Source of the DNA: Chitinophaga filiformis
GTDB taxonomy: Bacteria > Bacteroidota > Bacteroidia > Chitinophagales > Chitinophagaceae
Assembly (NCBI RefSeq): GCF_023100805.1
Contig: NZ_CP095855.1
Coordinates: 3,513,001-3,577,000, forward strand
Direction: 5' to 3'
Length of the DNA: 64,000 nt
The translations under genes were made by a program, and so were the position numbers. Every line of letters begins with the position of its first letter. The stretch's first letter is position 1. Positions 42,771 to 51,652 of the stretch are shown here, piece after piece. Below the pieces are notes generated by a model, which searched no databases, was not told the DNA's origin, and saw nothing but the letters and a program-made list of their open reading frames with translations.

Positions 42771-43541
42771 ATGAGATATCTGTTAATCTTATTGTTATGC
42801 ATGCCTTTATTGGGAATGGCACAGCAAAAAGGGCCCGGCTATGTTTGTCCTCCCTGCGGTCAATGTGACACTATTGTATATCATCAGCCGGGCATATGCC
42901 CTCATTGTGGCATGACGCTGGTGCTCCGTGACACTGCCAGTGTACCACAACAGCAGCCATACAGTATTTGCTTCTACCTGTATAATGGTACGGAAGTGCT
43001 CGATTTCGCAGGCCCCCTGGAAGTATTCTCCTATGCAGGGTTTAAAATATTTACGGTAGGTAAAACAAAGACACCGGTAACCGTGCAGGGCATATTAAAA
43101 GTGAATCCCGACTACAGTATACAGGATGCGCCGGCGGCCGATATCTTCGCCATATTCGGTGGAGATGATGATGTTGCCGCAGGTGATCCGGAAGTGATCA
43201 GTTGGATCAAAAGCCGGGATGCCACTACGAAAGGCTATTTCTCCGTATGTACCGGTGCGTTTGTGCTGGGACGCGCCGGTTTACTGGATAGTCTTACGGT
43301 GACAACCTTTCACAACAGTATTAAATCATTACAGAAAGCGGTGCCTTCAGCAAAGGTACTGTCCAATGTACGTTATGTAGATAATGGACGTATCATCACC
43401 ACCGCTGGTATCTCTGCGGGTATAGACGGCGCCTTGCACCTGGTGGCGAAACTGAGGGGAGAGGCTGAAGCAATGCGTATTGCCAGGCACATGGAGTATG
43501 ACAAGTATGTACCCGGGCAGGGGTTGGTTGTGAAGCAGTAA
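42771..43541 (+). CDS. Secreted DJ-1/PfpI protein with N-terminal metal-binding domain
   Basis: The signal peptide MRYLLILLLCMPLLGMAQQ is cut before a short cysteine-rich segment YVCPPCGQCD...ICPHCGMTL, resembling the heavy-metal-binding (HMBD, YxCPMHPx..CPxCGM) domain. Residues ~65-255 form a DJ-1/PfpI domain: NGTEVLDFAGPLEVFSYAG, FSVCTGAFVLGRAGLLD and TTAGISAGIDGALHLV. I take the ATG at 42771. The combination of export, metal-binding module and DJ-1 domain is unusual. It follows the GlxA-like regulator by 66 bp. Confidence 0.82.
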   Translation: MRYLLILLLCMPLLGMAQQKGPGYVCPPCGQCDTIVYHQPGICPHCGMTLVLRDTASVPQQQPYSICFYLYNGTEVLDFAGPLEVFSYAGFKIFTVGKTKTPVTVQGILKVNPDYSIQDAPAADIFAIFGGDDDVAAGDPEVISWIKSRDATTKGYFSVCTGAFVLGRAGLLDSLTVTTFHNSIKSLQKAVPSAKVLSNVRYVDNGRIITTAGISAGIDGALHLVAKLRGEAEAMRIARHMEYDKYVPGQGLVVKQ

Positions 43542-43565
43542 AAGACGGTCTGCCTTCAGAAGATA

Positions 43566-43609
43566 AATAATAAAGCCTGCTGCATTGCTTTGCGGCAGGC
43601 TTTATTATT
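43566..43609. terminator. Bidirectional terminator between convergent genes
   Basis: A perfect 15-bp stem (AATAATAAAGCCTGC / GCAGGCTTTATTATT) with a 14-base loop lies between the DJ-1 gene and the membrane protein; the AT-rich flanks serve both strands. Confidence 0.88.
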
Positions 43610-43615
43610 AATAGC

Positions 43616-44215
43616 TTATTCTTTGCTGGCGGGAACCTGGTTGTCCACCACTTTCAATGATAATCGGCTGATTGAATCGTTAAGCGTTACATACTTCTCT
43701 TTCAGGAATTCCCTTCTTTTGTGGTCGACGTTTGACATTGTCAATGAGTCGGCGATCGTGGAAATAGAAGTCTTATAACGGTAAAATCTTTCGCGCTGGT
43801 TCGGATTCGGCTGGCTCTCAATGTACTTCTGCAGCGTGTCGAGATAACTGTTTTGCCTTGATTGTACCTGGGCAATCGTCTGACTGTCTGTAGCTTTTGA
43901 AACACTGTCAGCAAGCAGTTTGCTTTTCTGAGAGGTGGTCAGGATGTTCAATGCAGTATCCTTGCTTTTGATCACGGCTTCCTGGCTGGAGATCAGGTCA
44001 TTTTTGTAGGAAGTAGACATAAATGTAAATACGCCCACTGTTACGGTCATAATGAAGCAAACCAGCATGTAGCGGTTGATCATCTTAAGAATGGCGGCGT
44101 TAACTTTTGGCAGCGTAACCAGGCTGGCAATCAGTTTATACGCAAGGTACATCAGCAGAAAGCCAAATCCGGCAATGCCTGTGCCTAAAATCTTCACGAT
44201 GTCTAAAGTGTCCAT
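43616..44215 (-). CDS. Membrane-anchored coiled-coil protein, hypothetical
   Basis: 199 aa from the ATG at 44215 (an ATG 24 bp upstream is the alternative). Two hydrophobic segments (ILGTGIAGFGFLLMYLAYKLIASLV and MLVCFIMTVTVGVFTFM) are followed by a ~130-residue polar helical part with heptad-like leucines (SQKSKLLADSVSKATDSQTIAQVQSR). No enzyme motif. Function unknown. Confidence 0.65.
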   Translation of the reverse strand: MDTLDIVKILGTGIAGFGFLLMYLAYKLIASLVTLPKVNAAILKMINRYMLVCFIMTVTVGVFTFMSTSYKNDLISSQEAVIKSKDTALNILTTSQKSKLLADSVSKATDSQTIAQVQSRQNSYLDTLQKYIESQPNPNQRERFYRYKTSISTIADSLTMSNVDHKRREFLKEKYVTLNDSISRLSLKVVDNQVPASKE

Positions 44216-44541
44216 AGGAGAGTTTAATATAAGGGTCAAATATATATTATTTTTAATGCATTCTTTGTTTATCAGTTGTTACCACGGAGTGACAGTTAAG
44301 TATTTATATGTCCGAAAGCTTAGTCCCGGATAAAAGGTCTGTCTGATATATTGATATTTCGATCATGCGATATGGGTATATAAAATTCAAATGTCATGTA
44401 AATGTAATTTCAGATCCTTGTTGTTACCTTTCAAGCAGGCTTCCCGTTCTACTGACACAATAACCCAAAGCATAGCTGAGCGCGGGCAGGATATTGTTTA
44501 GCATCGTATTTCTTTCCCCCATGTTAAATCAACAAGACCTT
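44216..44541. other. Intergenic region, no supported gene
   Basis: The two flanking genes diverge. AT-rich stretches around 44340-44420 (TTACCTTTC near 44430 recalls a -7 element) could hold the promoter of the lipoprotein gene; no palindrome was found. Confidence 0.35.
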
Positions 44542-45213
44542 ATGAAAAATGCATCCTGGATAGCGATCATCTGTATCCTGACATTAAATGCCTGTTCCAA
44601 AAGAAAGAGTGATAACATGCTACCGGAAGACTATGGCTGTATAAAAAGATGCTACCTGCCTGTTACTGCCCATGCTGTTAGTAGCTCCGATGTGAATACA
44701 ATAAATGAGCTTTTTAGTGCCAATCAAATTGCGAATGGCAACTTACGGTACTATGGATATATACTGGACTCGCTGCAAACCCGGTATCCACCATATAAGA
44801 AGTATGAGATGCAAGTGGCAACGGTGGATCAGTATGCCAATGGGGTGAGAATATTTCTACGCAGCATGTCATACATTTTTCTGGACCATAAGTTTAGCTC
44901 GGAGAGCGGCGAAATTACAAAAGGTACAACGCTGGATACAGCGCATCAGCTGACTTTACCTCAGCTCAGGGGTTTATTTCTCGCCAGCCTTCAGCACGAC
45001 CCCATTGCAGCTAAATATAAAGACAGTTGTTTGAAAGCCGAATTTGGCTATTATAATCTCAATACAGGAATAAGTTTTACTCCGGAGATATTGGTTAAAG
45101 CCTGGCGCGTTACTCCGCTCAACAGCGTATATCCGTCTGAATACCCTGAAGCTTATTACGAAGATAATGGGAAATTGATCTTTTATACCAATGGGATACA
45201 AACATACAAATAG
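44542..45213 (+). CDS. Hypothetical lipoprotein
   Basis: I start at the ATG at 44542 because MKNASWIAIICILTLNAC-S is a clean type II signal with lipobox LNAC; the longer frame from 44494 adds 16 residues that would disrupt it. 223 aa. No known domain; mixed alpha/beta composition. Likely a surface protein. Confidence 0.7.
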   Translation: MKNASWIAIICILTLNACSKRKSDNMLPEDYGCIKRCYLPVTAHAVSSSDVNTINELFSANQIANGNLRYYGYILDSLQTRYPPYKKYEMQVATVDQYANGVRIFLRSMSYIFLDHKFSSESGEITKGTTLDTAHQLTLPQLRGLFLASLQHDPIAAKYKDSCLKAEFGYYNLNTGISFTPEILVKAWRVTPLNSVYPSEYPEAYYEDNGKLIFYTNGIQTYK

Positions 45214-45302
45214 TTAATTTCGCATTAAGACGGTCGGATCATGCGTAAACTAAGGTACGAATGCCGCTAACATACTTAATTTTAATACAATAGATAACAA
45301 GG

Positions 45303-45764
45303 ATGACCTGGAACGAATTAAAGCGTAAGGTTTATTATCAGGATGGCTCTTTGCGCGACATTTTTGTTTTGCATGCTGACCGGCAAGACTGGAAAAAATG
45401 GATAGACTATGTGAATGAGAATTATCGCATTGAATGGTATAATGGAAATACAGATAAATATGAAGACAAAATTAATGTTTGCGTTATCGAAGGACATTGG
45501 AACCGTGAACATGATCTTAGTTCAATTGCAAGCGTTTTCGTCGACGCAATTATGATAAATGCTTATTTCGCTGACGACTCAGAAATAGAAAACGACATTA
45601 ATCCAAAGGAATTTAATTCACCTGAGGGCCATGAGAAGTTGATGAGATTTATGAGCGATATCGCCCGTATACTTGATAAAGATGTAATCCTGACGCCTGA
45701 AAATGAAAAGGAAACAATACTTATTAAAATTGATAAAGGAGGTAACAGGCACTACTACTGTTAG
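45303..45764 (+). CDS. Hypothetical protein next to the IS256 element
   Basis: 153 aa, soluble, acidic with WNELKRKVYYQDGSLRDIFVL and WKKWIDYVNENYRIEWYNG blocks. The family is not recognised; it resembles small immunity-like proteins in length and charge. The stop codon lies 3 bp before the left end of the IS256 element, so the real C-terminus might have been replaced by the insertion, but the frame ends in a natural-looking tail. Confidence 0.55.
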   Translation: MTWNELKRKVYYQDGSLRDIFVLHADRQDWKKWIDYVNENYRIEWYNGNTDKYEDKINVCVIEGHWNREHDLSSIASVFVDAIMINAYFADDSEIENDINPKEFNSPEGHEKLMRFMSDIARILDKDVILTPENEKETILIKIDKGGNRHYYC

Positions 45765-45767
45765 TGA

Positions 45768-47142
45768 GAGTGTTAAGATAACTGTGTAAACTGTATATCC
45801 TGATCATAGCTGTAAGTTGCATCGCTCCTGACCAAAAAGATTAATAAATTGTGTTAACATAATGGGCCAGTCTCTTTGAGGCATGGTCCATTTTTTTTGA
45901 GCCTGCATTAGGCTGAGATAGACCACTTTTTCAACTGCCTGATCGCTTGGCAATATGCTTCTGGCCTTGGTATACTTGCGTATTCCCCGATTCACATTTT
46001 CAATCAGGTTGGTCGTGTAAATGATTTTGCGGATCTGCAGCGGGAACTCAAAAAAGGTCGATAGATAGTCCCAGTTACTACGCCAGGATTTGACGATATA
46101 GGGATATTTACCTCCCCACTGATCGTCAAAGTGCTGTAATGCAGCCAGGGCTATATCAGCGTCTGGAGCGCCGTAAATCTCCCGTAAGGCAATAGCAGCC
46201 TGCTTCTTGTCTTTCCAGACAACAAATTTTAGTGAGTTTCTTAGCTGATGAACTATACAAACTTGAGTTTTTGTCTGAGGATATACAGACTTGATCGCTT
46301 CCACAAAGCCTTTCAGGTTATCAGTACTTGTAATCAAGATATCTTCAACTCCACGAGCTTTTAGATTAGTCAACACACTCATCCAGAACGCAGCACTTTC
46401 ATTTTGGCAGATCCACATCCCTAATACCTCCTTGTAACCATTGTTATTAAGGCCTACAGCTATCTGTACAGCCTTATCTATGACTTTGCCATCCTGGCGT
46501 ACTTTAAAGATGATAGCATCCATCCACACAACCATATATACCCTTTCCAACCTTCTGTTTTTCCATTGCTCAATATGATCAATTACACGATCGGTAATGT
46601 GAGAGATCGTTGCCTCACTCATTTCTACTCCATACAGTTCCCGCACATGACTTTCGATATCACGCACAGTCATACCATGAGTATATAAAGACAATATATT
46701 GTCCTCTATTTCAGCCATTACGCGGCTTCGCTTAGGAACTAACTGAGGTTCAAAACTGGCATCTCTATCCCTTGGAACTTCTAATGGGACTTCCCCAAGA
46801 TTGGATTTTACTTTTTTCTTGCTGTACCCATTACGGCTGTTGGGGTGCTCTACACCTTCTGGTGCATGCTTTTCATACCCTAAATGCTCATCCATTTCAG
46901 CTTTGAGCATCTCCTGGATGCCCAGACGGTACATTTCATGGAAAAGATCGGAAAGATCTTTACTGGATTTGATTTTACCGCTTTTTAAACGGTTGGCCAG
47001 TTCTTCTTGAATGGCCTGCTGTAGCTTGTCCATAAGATAACTGATTAATTTAAAGGTAAGATTTTAATCAGAGACTGCTGGTTAATTGCCCCAGCAGCCT
47101 CTGCATAGTATCTTTGACCTTTACACAGTTATCTTAACACTC
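45768..47142 (-). mobile_element. IS256-family insertion sequence
   Basis: Perfect 23-bp terminal inverted repeats (45768-45790, starting GAGTGTTAAGATAACTGTG, and 47120-47142) enclose one transposase gene. Total length 1375 bp. The 8 bp outside each end (GTTAGTGA and CCGAAAGC) do not match, so no target-site duplication is visible. Confidence 0.9.
45804..47033 (-). CDS. IS256-family transposase
   Basis: 409 aa DDE transposase. The N-terminal AEMDEHLGYEKHAPEG motif is the family signature; MVVWMDAIIFKVRQDGKVIDKA holds the first Asp, STDNLKGFVEAI the second, and ENVNRGIRKYTKARSILPSD the Glu region. Full length for the family and without frameshifts, so the element may still be active. Confidence 0.95.
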   Translation of the reverse strand: MDKLQQAIQEELANRLKSGKIKSSKDLSDLFHEMYRLGIQEMLKAEMDEHLGYEKHAPEGVEHPNSRNGYSKKKVKSNLGEVPLEVPRDRDASFEPQLVPKRSRVMAEIEDNILSLYTHGMTVRDIESHVRELYGVEMSEATISHITDRVIDHIEQWKNRRLERVYMVVWMDAIIFKVRQDGKVIDKAVQIAVGLNNNGYKEVLGMWICQNESAAFWMSVLTNLKARGVEDILITSTDNLKGFVEAIKSVYPQTKTQVCIVHQLRNSLKFVVWKDKKQAAIALREIYGAPDADIALAALQHFDDQWGGKYPYIVKSWRSNWDYLSTFFEFPLQIRKIIYTTNLIENVNRGIRKYTKARSILPSDQAVEKVVYLSLMQAQKKWTMPQRDWPIMLTQFINLFGQERCNLQL

Positions 47143-47163
47143 CCGAAAGCTATTATCTACTTC

Positions 47164-47475
47164 CTATCTGAGTTCATCAATCAATAGAAGATTACCTAAG
47201 TTGTCTCGTGCTGTTGAATCGCGATCTGTCCTTAAATAATCGACTCCTGCTACACGAACTTTTCCTACATCAGCTCCGATTCTCCAAGAGCCGTCACTAT
47301 AGTTATATGTTACGGTTTGGAAAGTATGACCGACCATGAAACTTATGATTTGCGCTTTACTATATACTGTGCCTTTACCTAATCTACCTTCTCCTGTTGT
47401 TGAGTGAACCAGCACATGGGAAATATGGGAACCATTATTACTTTTTCTAATTGCTGTAATATAATAGCGTGCCAT
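47164..47475 (-). CDS. DUF3892 domain protein
   Basis: 103 aa. RYYITAIRKSNNGSHISHVLVH ... YSKAQIISFMVGHTFQTVTYNY ... RTDRDSTARDNLGNLL matches the DUF3892 pattern, a small domain of unknown function common in accessory regions. Begins 21 bp right of the IS256 element; its promoter lies to the right. Confidence 0.8.
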   Translation of the reverse strand: MARYYITAIRKSNNGSHISHVLVHSTTGEGRLGKGTVYSKAQIISFMVGHTFQTVTYNYSDGSWRIGADVGKVRVAGVDYLRTDRDSTARDNLGNLLLIDELR

Positions 47476-47676
47476 GATTTTTATTTTGGTCCGAAGTTAC
47501 GTTATATAGCTGCCATTCCATTCAGATTATAATAAAAGGGGAATTTTCCGGTACTCATTTTTTTGAGTAAGTTCTTCTAATTTGTTTGATATTATATTGT
47601 TCATTTTTTAAGATTAACACGGTATTAACTAAATTGATCACTCAAATTTATAACTTAATGAAACACTCATGTCTCT

Positions 47677-48156
47677 ATGTTTACCGTAAATACACAACTA
47701 GGCGATAGTATTGCCGGGGTTACTGCGGAACATGCAACTTTTTTGGAGGTAGTATTATTGCCAAGGGTGTAAAAGGGAAGGCAACCTTAAGAAATGGGCT
47801 GGTAAAAATTCCTCATTTGCCCGTAAAACATGCTGCTTCATGTGAGTCTGCTGGTGAAAAGACCATCCGCATACTAAGAAGAAGCATCAGATACTTGAAC
47901 TCTCAATGCTATGATAAAGGATAAGGTGAAGTCCATTGAACTGGAGAAGCCACTGGTATAATTAGACCGGACATATATAGTAGAGTTCAGGGCATCTTCA
48001 CTCACCTCAGCCAAAACTCTGGAACGAACTAGACGGTATCACGAATTGGGTGTATATGTGTTGTGGATTGTTCCCTTTGAGAAAAGTAGTTTGGTAAAGT
48101 TTGATCTTAAAATAGTCGGGGCCTTGCGCAGTTTCTATCAGGTTGAAAGTGTATGA
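47677..48156 (+). pseudogene. Decayed gene, CoiA/DUF6035-like
   Basis: Several plus-strand pieces in different frames fit one broken protein. The last piece, about 65 codons ending at 48156, reads VEFRASSLTSAKTLERTR then YHELGVYVLWIVPFEKSSLV, which resembles the nuclease-like core of CoiA/DUF6035 proteins (E-x-Q/S ... ERT..Y). A stop codon interrupts ELEKPLV*LDRTYIVEF, and upstream parts (NGLVKIPHLPVKHAASCESAG) need a frameshift. Family assignment is from memory of motifs and uncertain. Confidence 0.45.
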
Positions 48157-48500
48157 GCGAGCGATATCGTATATGTATTATAGAACGCTCATTTTAGCGA
48201 ATGTGAACCGCGATTCGGCTCTGGTTTTATGGCTTTAAGGCTAGAAGATAGTTACACCGATGCGCATGAATATTATGATAATGATAGTGAATATAAGTAT
48301 CATGCGCCCAGGCCCCATAAAAAAGATTATTGGTTAGGGTGATGTGAGGACAGTATTCAGATATCGGAATTTATTCCCACCGTTGCCAGCGAGCTTCCTA
48401 TGCCGAAGGCCTGTTATACTTTGCCACGGATGTGTATTGCTCCTACTATGCAATAGTAACACCTCTGTCACTTCATGCAATAATATTAGCCATTTGATTT
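48157..48500. other. Degenerate stretch
   Basis: A plus-strand piece of about 55 codons (48177-48342, containing GSGFMALRLEDSYTDAHEYY and ending KKDYWLG) has no start codon and may continue the decayed gene on the left. Nothing else is recognisable. Confidence 0.3.
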
Positions 48501-48962
48501 TTATACATTATGTCTGATAAACTTGTGAAGTTTAGACAATAGTCTCATGTCTTGCATAATGTGATAGGTAGTCGGGTTCACATTTTTGAAAAATCTCTTT
48601 CCAATCTTACCATTCTTTTTTATCTTATTGCCTGATATTTCCCAGGTAAAAGCGAATTCTCTTTCGTTGATTTTAAAAACTTGAAAATGATGGCTATTGT
48701 TAGTTTCGAAAGAGCTTGCATTTAAGATATCTTTATATACAAAAAAATCAACAAATACATCTTGAAAACACAGATGTCTTATTTCGGTAACTCTTCCTTG
48801 CCTATTGCCAATATGAACAAGTTGATTGACTTGGAAGGGGCATAAATGCTCTGCCAACTTCTCACCCAATTGATGCAATTTTGATTCTAGCTCTTTACTT
48901 TGGCGTTCTATCTCTAGTTTTTGTCTTAGTATCTTTTCGATATCATTTATTATTATATTCAT
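48501..48962 (-). CDS. Hypothetical protein with N-terminal coiled coil
   Basis: 153 aa. Residues ~1-38 form a coiled coil (IEKILRQKLEIERQSKELESKLHQLGEKLAE), followed by a beta-rich part with VHIGNRQGRVTEIRHLCFQDVFVDFFVYK. A KOW-like turn (VNQLVHIGNRQGRVTEI) suggests nucleic-acid or protein binding. Not recognised. Probably a cargo gene of the mobile region. Confidence 0.55.
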   Translation of the reverse strand: MNIIINDIEKILRQKLEIERQSKELESKLHQLGEKLAEHLCPFQVNQLVHIGNRQGRVTEIRHLCFQDVFVDFFVYKDILNASSFETNNSHHFQVFKINEREFAFTWEISGNKIKKNGKIGKRFFKNVNPTTYHIMQDMRLLSKLHKFIRHNV

Positions 48963-49061
48963 CTCCAGAGGTTAAAAAATAAGTAGTAAGTTGCGTTTCT
49001 TTCAGAGAATCTCCTACTAGTGTTATTCGAGTGTTGTGTGCAGTCAGATGTAGATTCTGGC

Positions 49062-49080
49062 CCATGTTGACCCACCGTTC
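49062..49080. repeat. IS21-like terminal repeat fragment
   Basis: The sequence CATGTTGACCCACCGTTCTG left of the ISL3 element resembles the TTGACCACC-type terminal repeats of the neighbouring IS21 element. It may be an end of a second, otherwise lost IS21 relative. Confidence 0.4.
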
Positions 49081-49091
49081 TGATTTATGTT

Positions 49092-50775
49092 GGTTCTTCG
49101 TCACTTTTGGTGGTTACTACCTTTGCAGCACCAATCGCTTTCGTAACAGATTGAATCCGGCCCGTCCGTACATCTGACGCTTTATTGTCTTCAATTTATT
49201 AATTTGGCCTTCAACCTGTCCATTACTCCAGGGAAATGAGACTGCATTTGTTACAGCAGTGATGTCTGATAATAACCCCTTTGCAAAGCTTTTAAGCTCT
49301 TTAAGGTTGGTACCAGATACTTCATCAATCCAACCTTGTAATCCTTCTCCTTGTTTATTTTCTAATAGTTTACGAAACCTGCTTACATAAAGTGAAGTTG
49401 TTTGAATATCCTTTGACTTTTTCTTTAAATTGGAGATCAATTCCCTCTCTTCCATTGATAGTTGCTTTCTTTTTCGATAAAGTAATAGACTTACTTTCCT
49501 TGCGGACCAGTATGGCATTGAAGAGGATGATATTGTTGGATACCGTTTCCCTTTCTGATATCCCTTTAGGTGTTCATAGAATACGCTTTTGCTTCCCTTA
49601 TATCCTCTTTCTTTAACTTCATTCCATAACTGAATAATTTCCACTTCAGGTTCTTCTCTCAATCTGGACTGGATATAATCTACATATCCAGTTAAGTTAC
49701 TTCTGGCGGGTATTTTAGGTGGTGGCTCGTTTAGGTGCAAGTATTTTTTTACAGTATTTCTACTTGCTCCTACCAATCTGGCAATAGTTCTTATTGGTAC
49801 GCCATCCTTATAATATTTCCTTATTTGTTCGAATTGCGAAAAGCGCTTCGGCAATGAGCCATAAGAGGATTCTTTCAAAGCCTGGTTTCCTGGTTCCAGG
49901 TATTCCTTTGCTGCTTTCACCTTGTTTACCAATTGAGGTTTCATGCTTTGCCGAACCCGTTCTAATAGTTTAGTCAAAGCATCACCCATATTTTTTATCA
50001 GATGCCAACGATCTGCTATTTGTAATGCCTGCGGAGCACCTTTTGAAACTCCTTTGGCATATCTAGCGAACCGATCCCGGGTTACTATTTTTATATCAGG
50101 TCTTTGCTTTAACCAATCTTCTACGGTTTTAGCTTCCCTATCGGGTAATAAATCAATGATCTTTCGTGATGTCAGGTCGATAATAGCAGTTCCATAAGTG
50201 TGGCCTTTTCTATATGCCCAATCATCTATCCCTATCTCATTTGCCTCAAAGTTTTGAGGAAATTTCTGTTTGTGTATTAATCTGATAAACGTTGAACTAC
50301 TCGTAGGTATATTTAAGGTTTGAGATAACTTTGATCCCATATTACCACCAACCAACAATGCTATCTTCAAAAGCTTCTTATTCAGCCTATTGGTAGTCCT
50401 ACTATACTTAGAGAAGGTATCATCAAGAGATTCAACGAAGATCTTTCTGATACATGACTGGTTTTCACAATAAAATTTCCTACATTTTAATTTTATCAAT
50501 ACTTTATTCTCAAACACTGGTAAATCTCTGAAGGATCGATAATAGTAGCTATGAAGTTTGGTCGCAGGAATATTACAAAGAGGGCACAACTGCTCCACTT
50601 TCTGGCTTCTCATAAATAGAGTGATATTACCTGCATCTACTTTGCAATCCAATAAATCATAGCAAAACACATCACAATAGAATATTAAATTTTGAGGCCA
50701 CATGAAATTTATAACTTATGTTACATTGAGTCTCATTATGTAACACTTCCCAACCACCAAAAGTGACGAAGAACC
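49092..50775 (-). mobile_element. ISL3-family insertion sequence
   Basis: Perfect 24-bp terminal inverted repeats (49092-49115, beginning GGTTCTTCGTCACTTTTGG, and 50752-50775) flank one transposase gene. Length 1684 bp. The 8-bp flanks TTTATGTT and AGATGCTG do not match clearly, so no target duplication is seen; the right end abuts the left end of the IS21 element. Confidence 0.92.
49117..50703 (-). CDS. ISL3-family transposase
   Basis: 528 aa. N-terminal zinc-finger cysteines (CPLCNIPATKLHSYYYRSFRDLP and CRKFYCENQSC), then DDE core: EIGIDDWAYRKGHTYGTAIIDL with the first Asp and IVTRDRFARYAKGVSKGAPQALQIADRWHLIKNM with the second. A helix-turn-helix (VPIRTIARLVGASRNTVKKYL) follows. Full length, no frameshift. 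Confidence 0.95.
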   Translation of the reverse strand: MWPQNLIFYCDVFCYDLLDCKVDAGNITLFMRSQKVEQLCPLCNIPATKLHSYYYRSFRDLPVFENKVLIKLKCRKFYCENQSCIRKIFVESLDDTFSKYSRTTNRLNKKLLKIALLVGGNMGSKLSQTLNIPTSSSTFIRLIHKQKFPQNFEANEIGIDDWAYRKGHTYGTAIIDLTSRKIIDLLPDREAKTVEDWLKQRPDIKIVTRDRFARYAKGVSKGAPQALQIADRWHLIKNMGDALTKLLERVRQSMKPQLVNKVKAAKEYLEPGNQALKESSYGSLPKRFSQFEQIRKYYKDGVPIRTIARLVGASRNTVKKYLHLNEPPPKIPARSNLTGYVDYIQSRLREEPEVEIIQLWNEVKERGYKGSKSVFYEHLKGYQKGKRYPTISSSSMPYWSARKVSLLLYRKRKQLSMEERELISNLKKKSKDIQTTSLYVSRFRKLLENKQGEGLQGWIDEVSGTNLKELKSFAKGLLSDITAVTNAVSFPWSNGQVEGQINKLKTIKRQMYGRAGFNLLRKRLVLQR

Positions 50776-50901
50776 AGATGCTGACCAGCAGAACGGTATC
50801 TTGACCACCCGCTTTGACAAAACTTAATTCCTGCCGAAGGCAGGCCTTCCATACTTTTTGTGGAAGATGTATTATTTAAAACAAAAATAGGTAAAATCGG
50901 A

Positions 50902-51630
50902 CTAGTTACTTTTCAGTTTCCTCATAGATTCTCCTTGTAATTCTATTCTGTGCGCTTTATGAACCAACCGGTCTAGTATCGCATCTGCAATCGTGCTTTC
51001 TCCAATCACATCATACCACATACTGACAGGCAATTGAGAGGCAATTATGGTTGATTTACGCCCATGTCGGTCTTCAATAATTTCCATAAGTGTATTACGG
51101 TTGTAATTGTCTAGAGGTTGCAAGGCAAAGTCATCTAATATTAAAAGATCATATTTCTCTATTCGACTAACTTCTTTGTTATATGAACCGTCGCCCTTAG
51201 CCGTCTTCAAGCGAGAGAATAGCTTCTGGGTATTAAAATATAAAACACGATAGCCTAACTGGCAGCCTTGATGCCCCAAGGCTGAGGCGACGAAGCTCTT
51301 GCCTACACCAGATGCACCGGTTATGAGGAGGTCCTCCTTTTTCTTTATAAAGATACATTCAGCTAATCGCAATAAATGCGTCTTGTCCAGATTTCGACTT
51401 TTTGTAAAATCAATTTCTTCAATGGAGGCCTGATAGCGGAACCGCGCATTTTTTAAAGATCGGCCAATCTTTCTGCCTTCTCTGTCTTCCCACTCAGCCT
51501 GCACGAGTATGTGTATAAACTCATCGTGAGTGATGGATTCAGAACGAGTATTGGATAAGACTGCTGAATATGCCTGGTTCATGCCATGCAGCTTCATTTG
51601 ACCTAATTTTTGCTTGATTACTTCTTGCAT
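50902..51630 (-). CDS. istB: IS21 helper ATPase
   Basis: 242 aa AAA+ ATPase. Walker A is GASGVGKS (LLITGASGVGKSFVASALGHQGC), Walker B LLILDDFALQPLD, and the C-terminal arginine finger region follows in ADAILDRLVHKAHRIEL. It delivers target DNA to the IstA transposase. It is 22 bp downstream of istA, same strand. Confidence 0.95.
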   Translation of the reverse strand: MQEVIKQKLGQMKLHGMNQAYSAVLSNTRSESITHDEFIHILVQAEWEDREGRKIGRSLKNARFRYQASIEEIDFTKSRNLDKTHLLRLAECIFIKKKEDLLITGASGVGKSFVASALGHQGCQLGYRVLYFNTQKLFSRLKTAKGDGSYNKEVSRIEKYDLLILDDFALQPLDNYNRNTLMEIIEDRHGRKSTIIASQLPVSMWYDVIGESTIADAILDRLVHKAHRIELQGESMRKLKSN

Positions 51631-51652
51631 AGTATGGTGTTTTACAAGGTGA

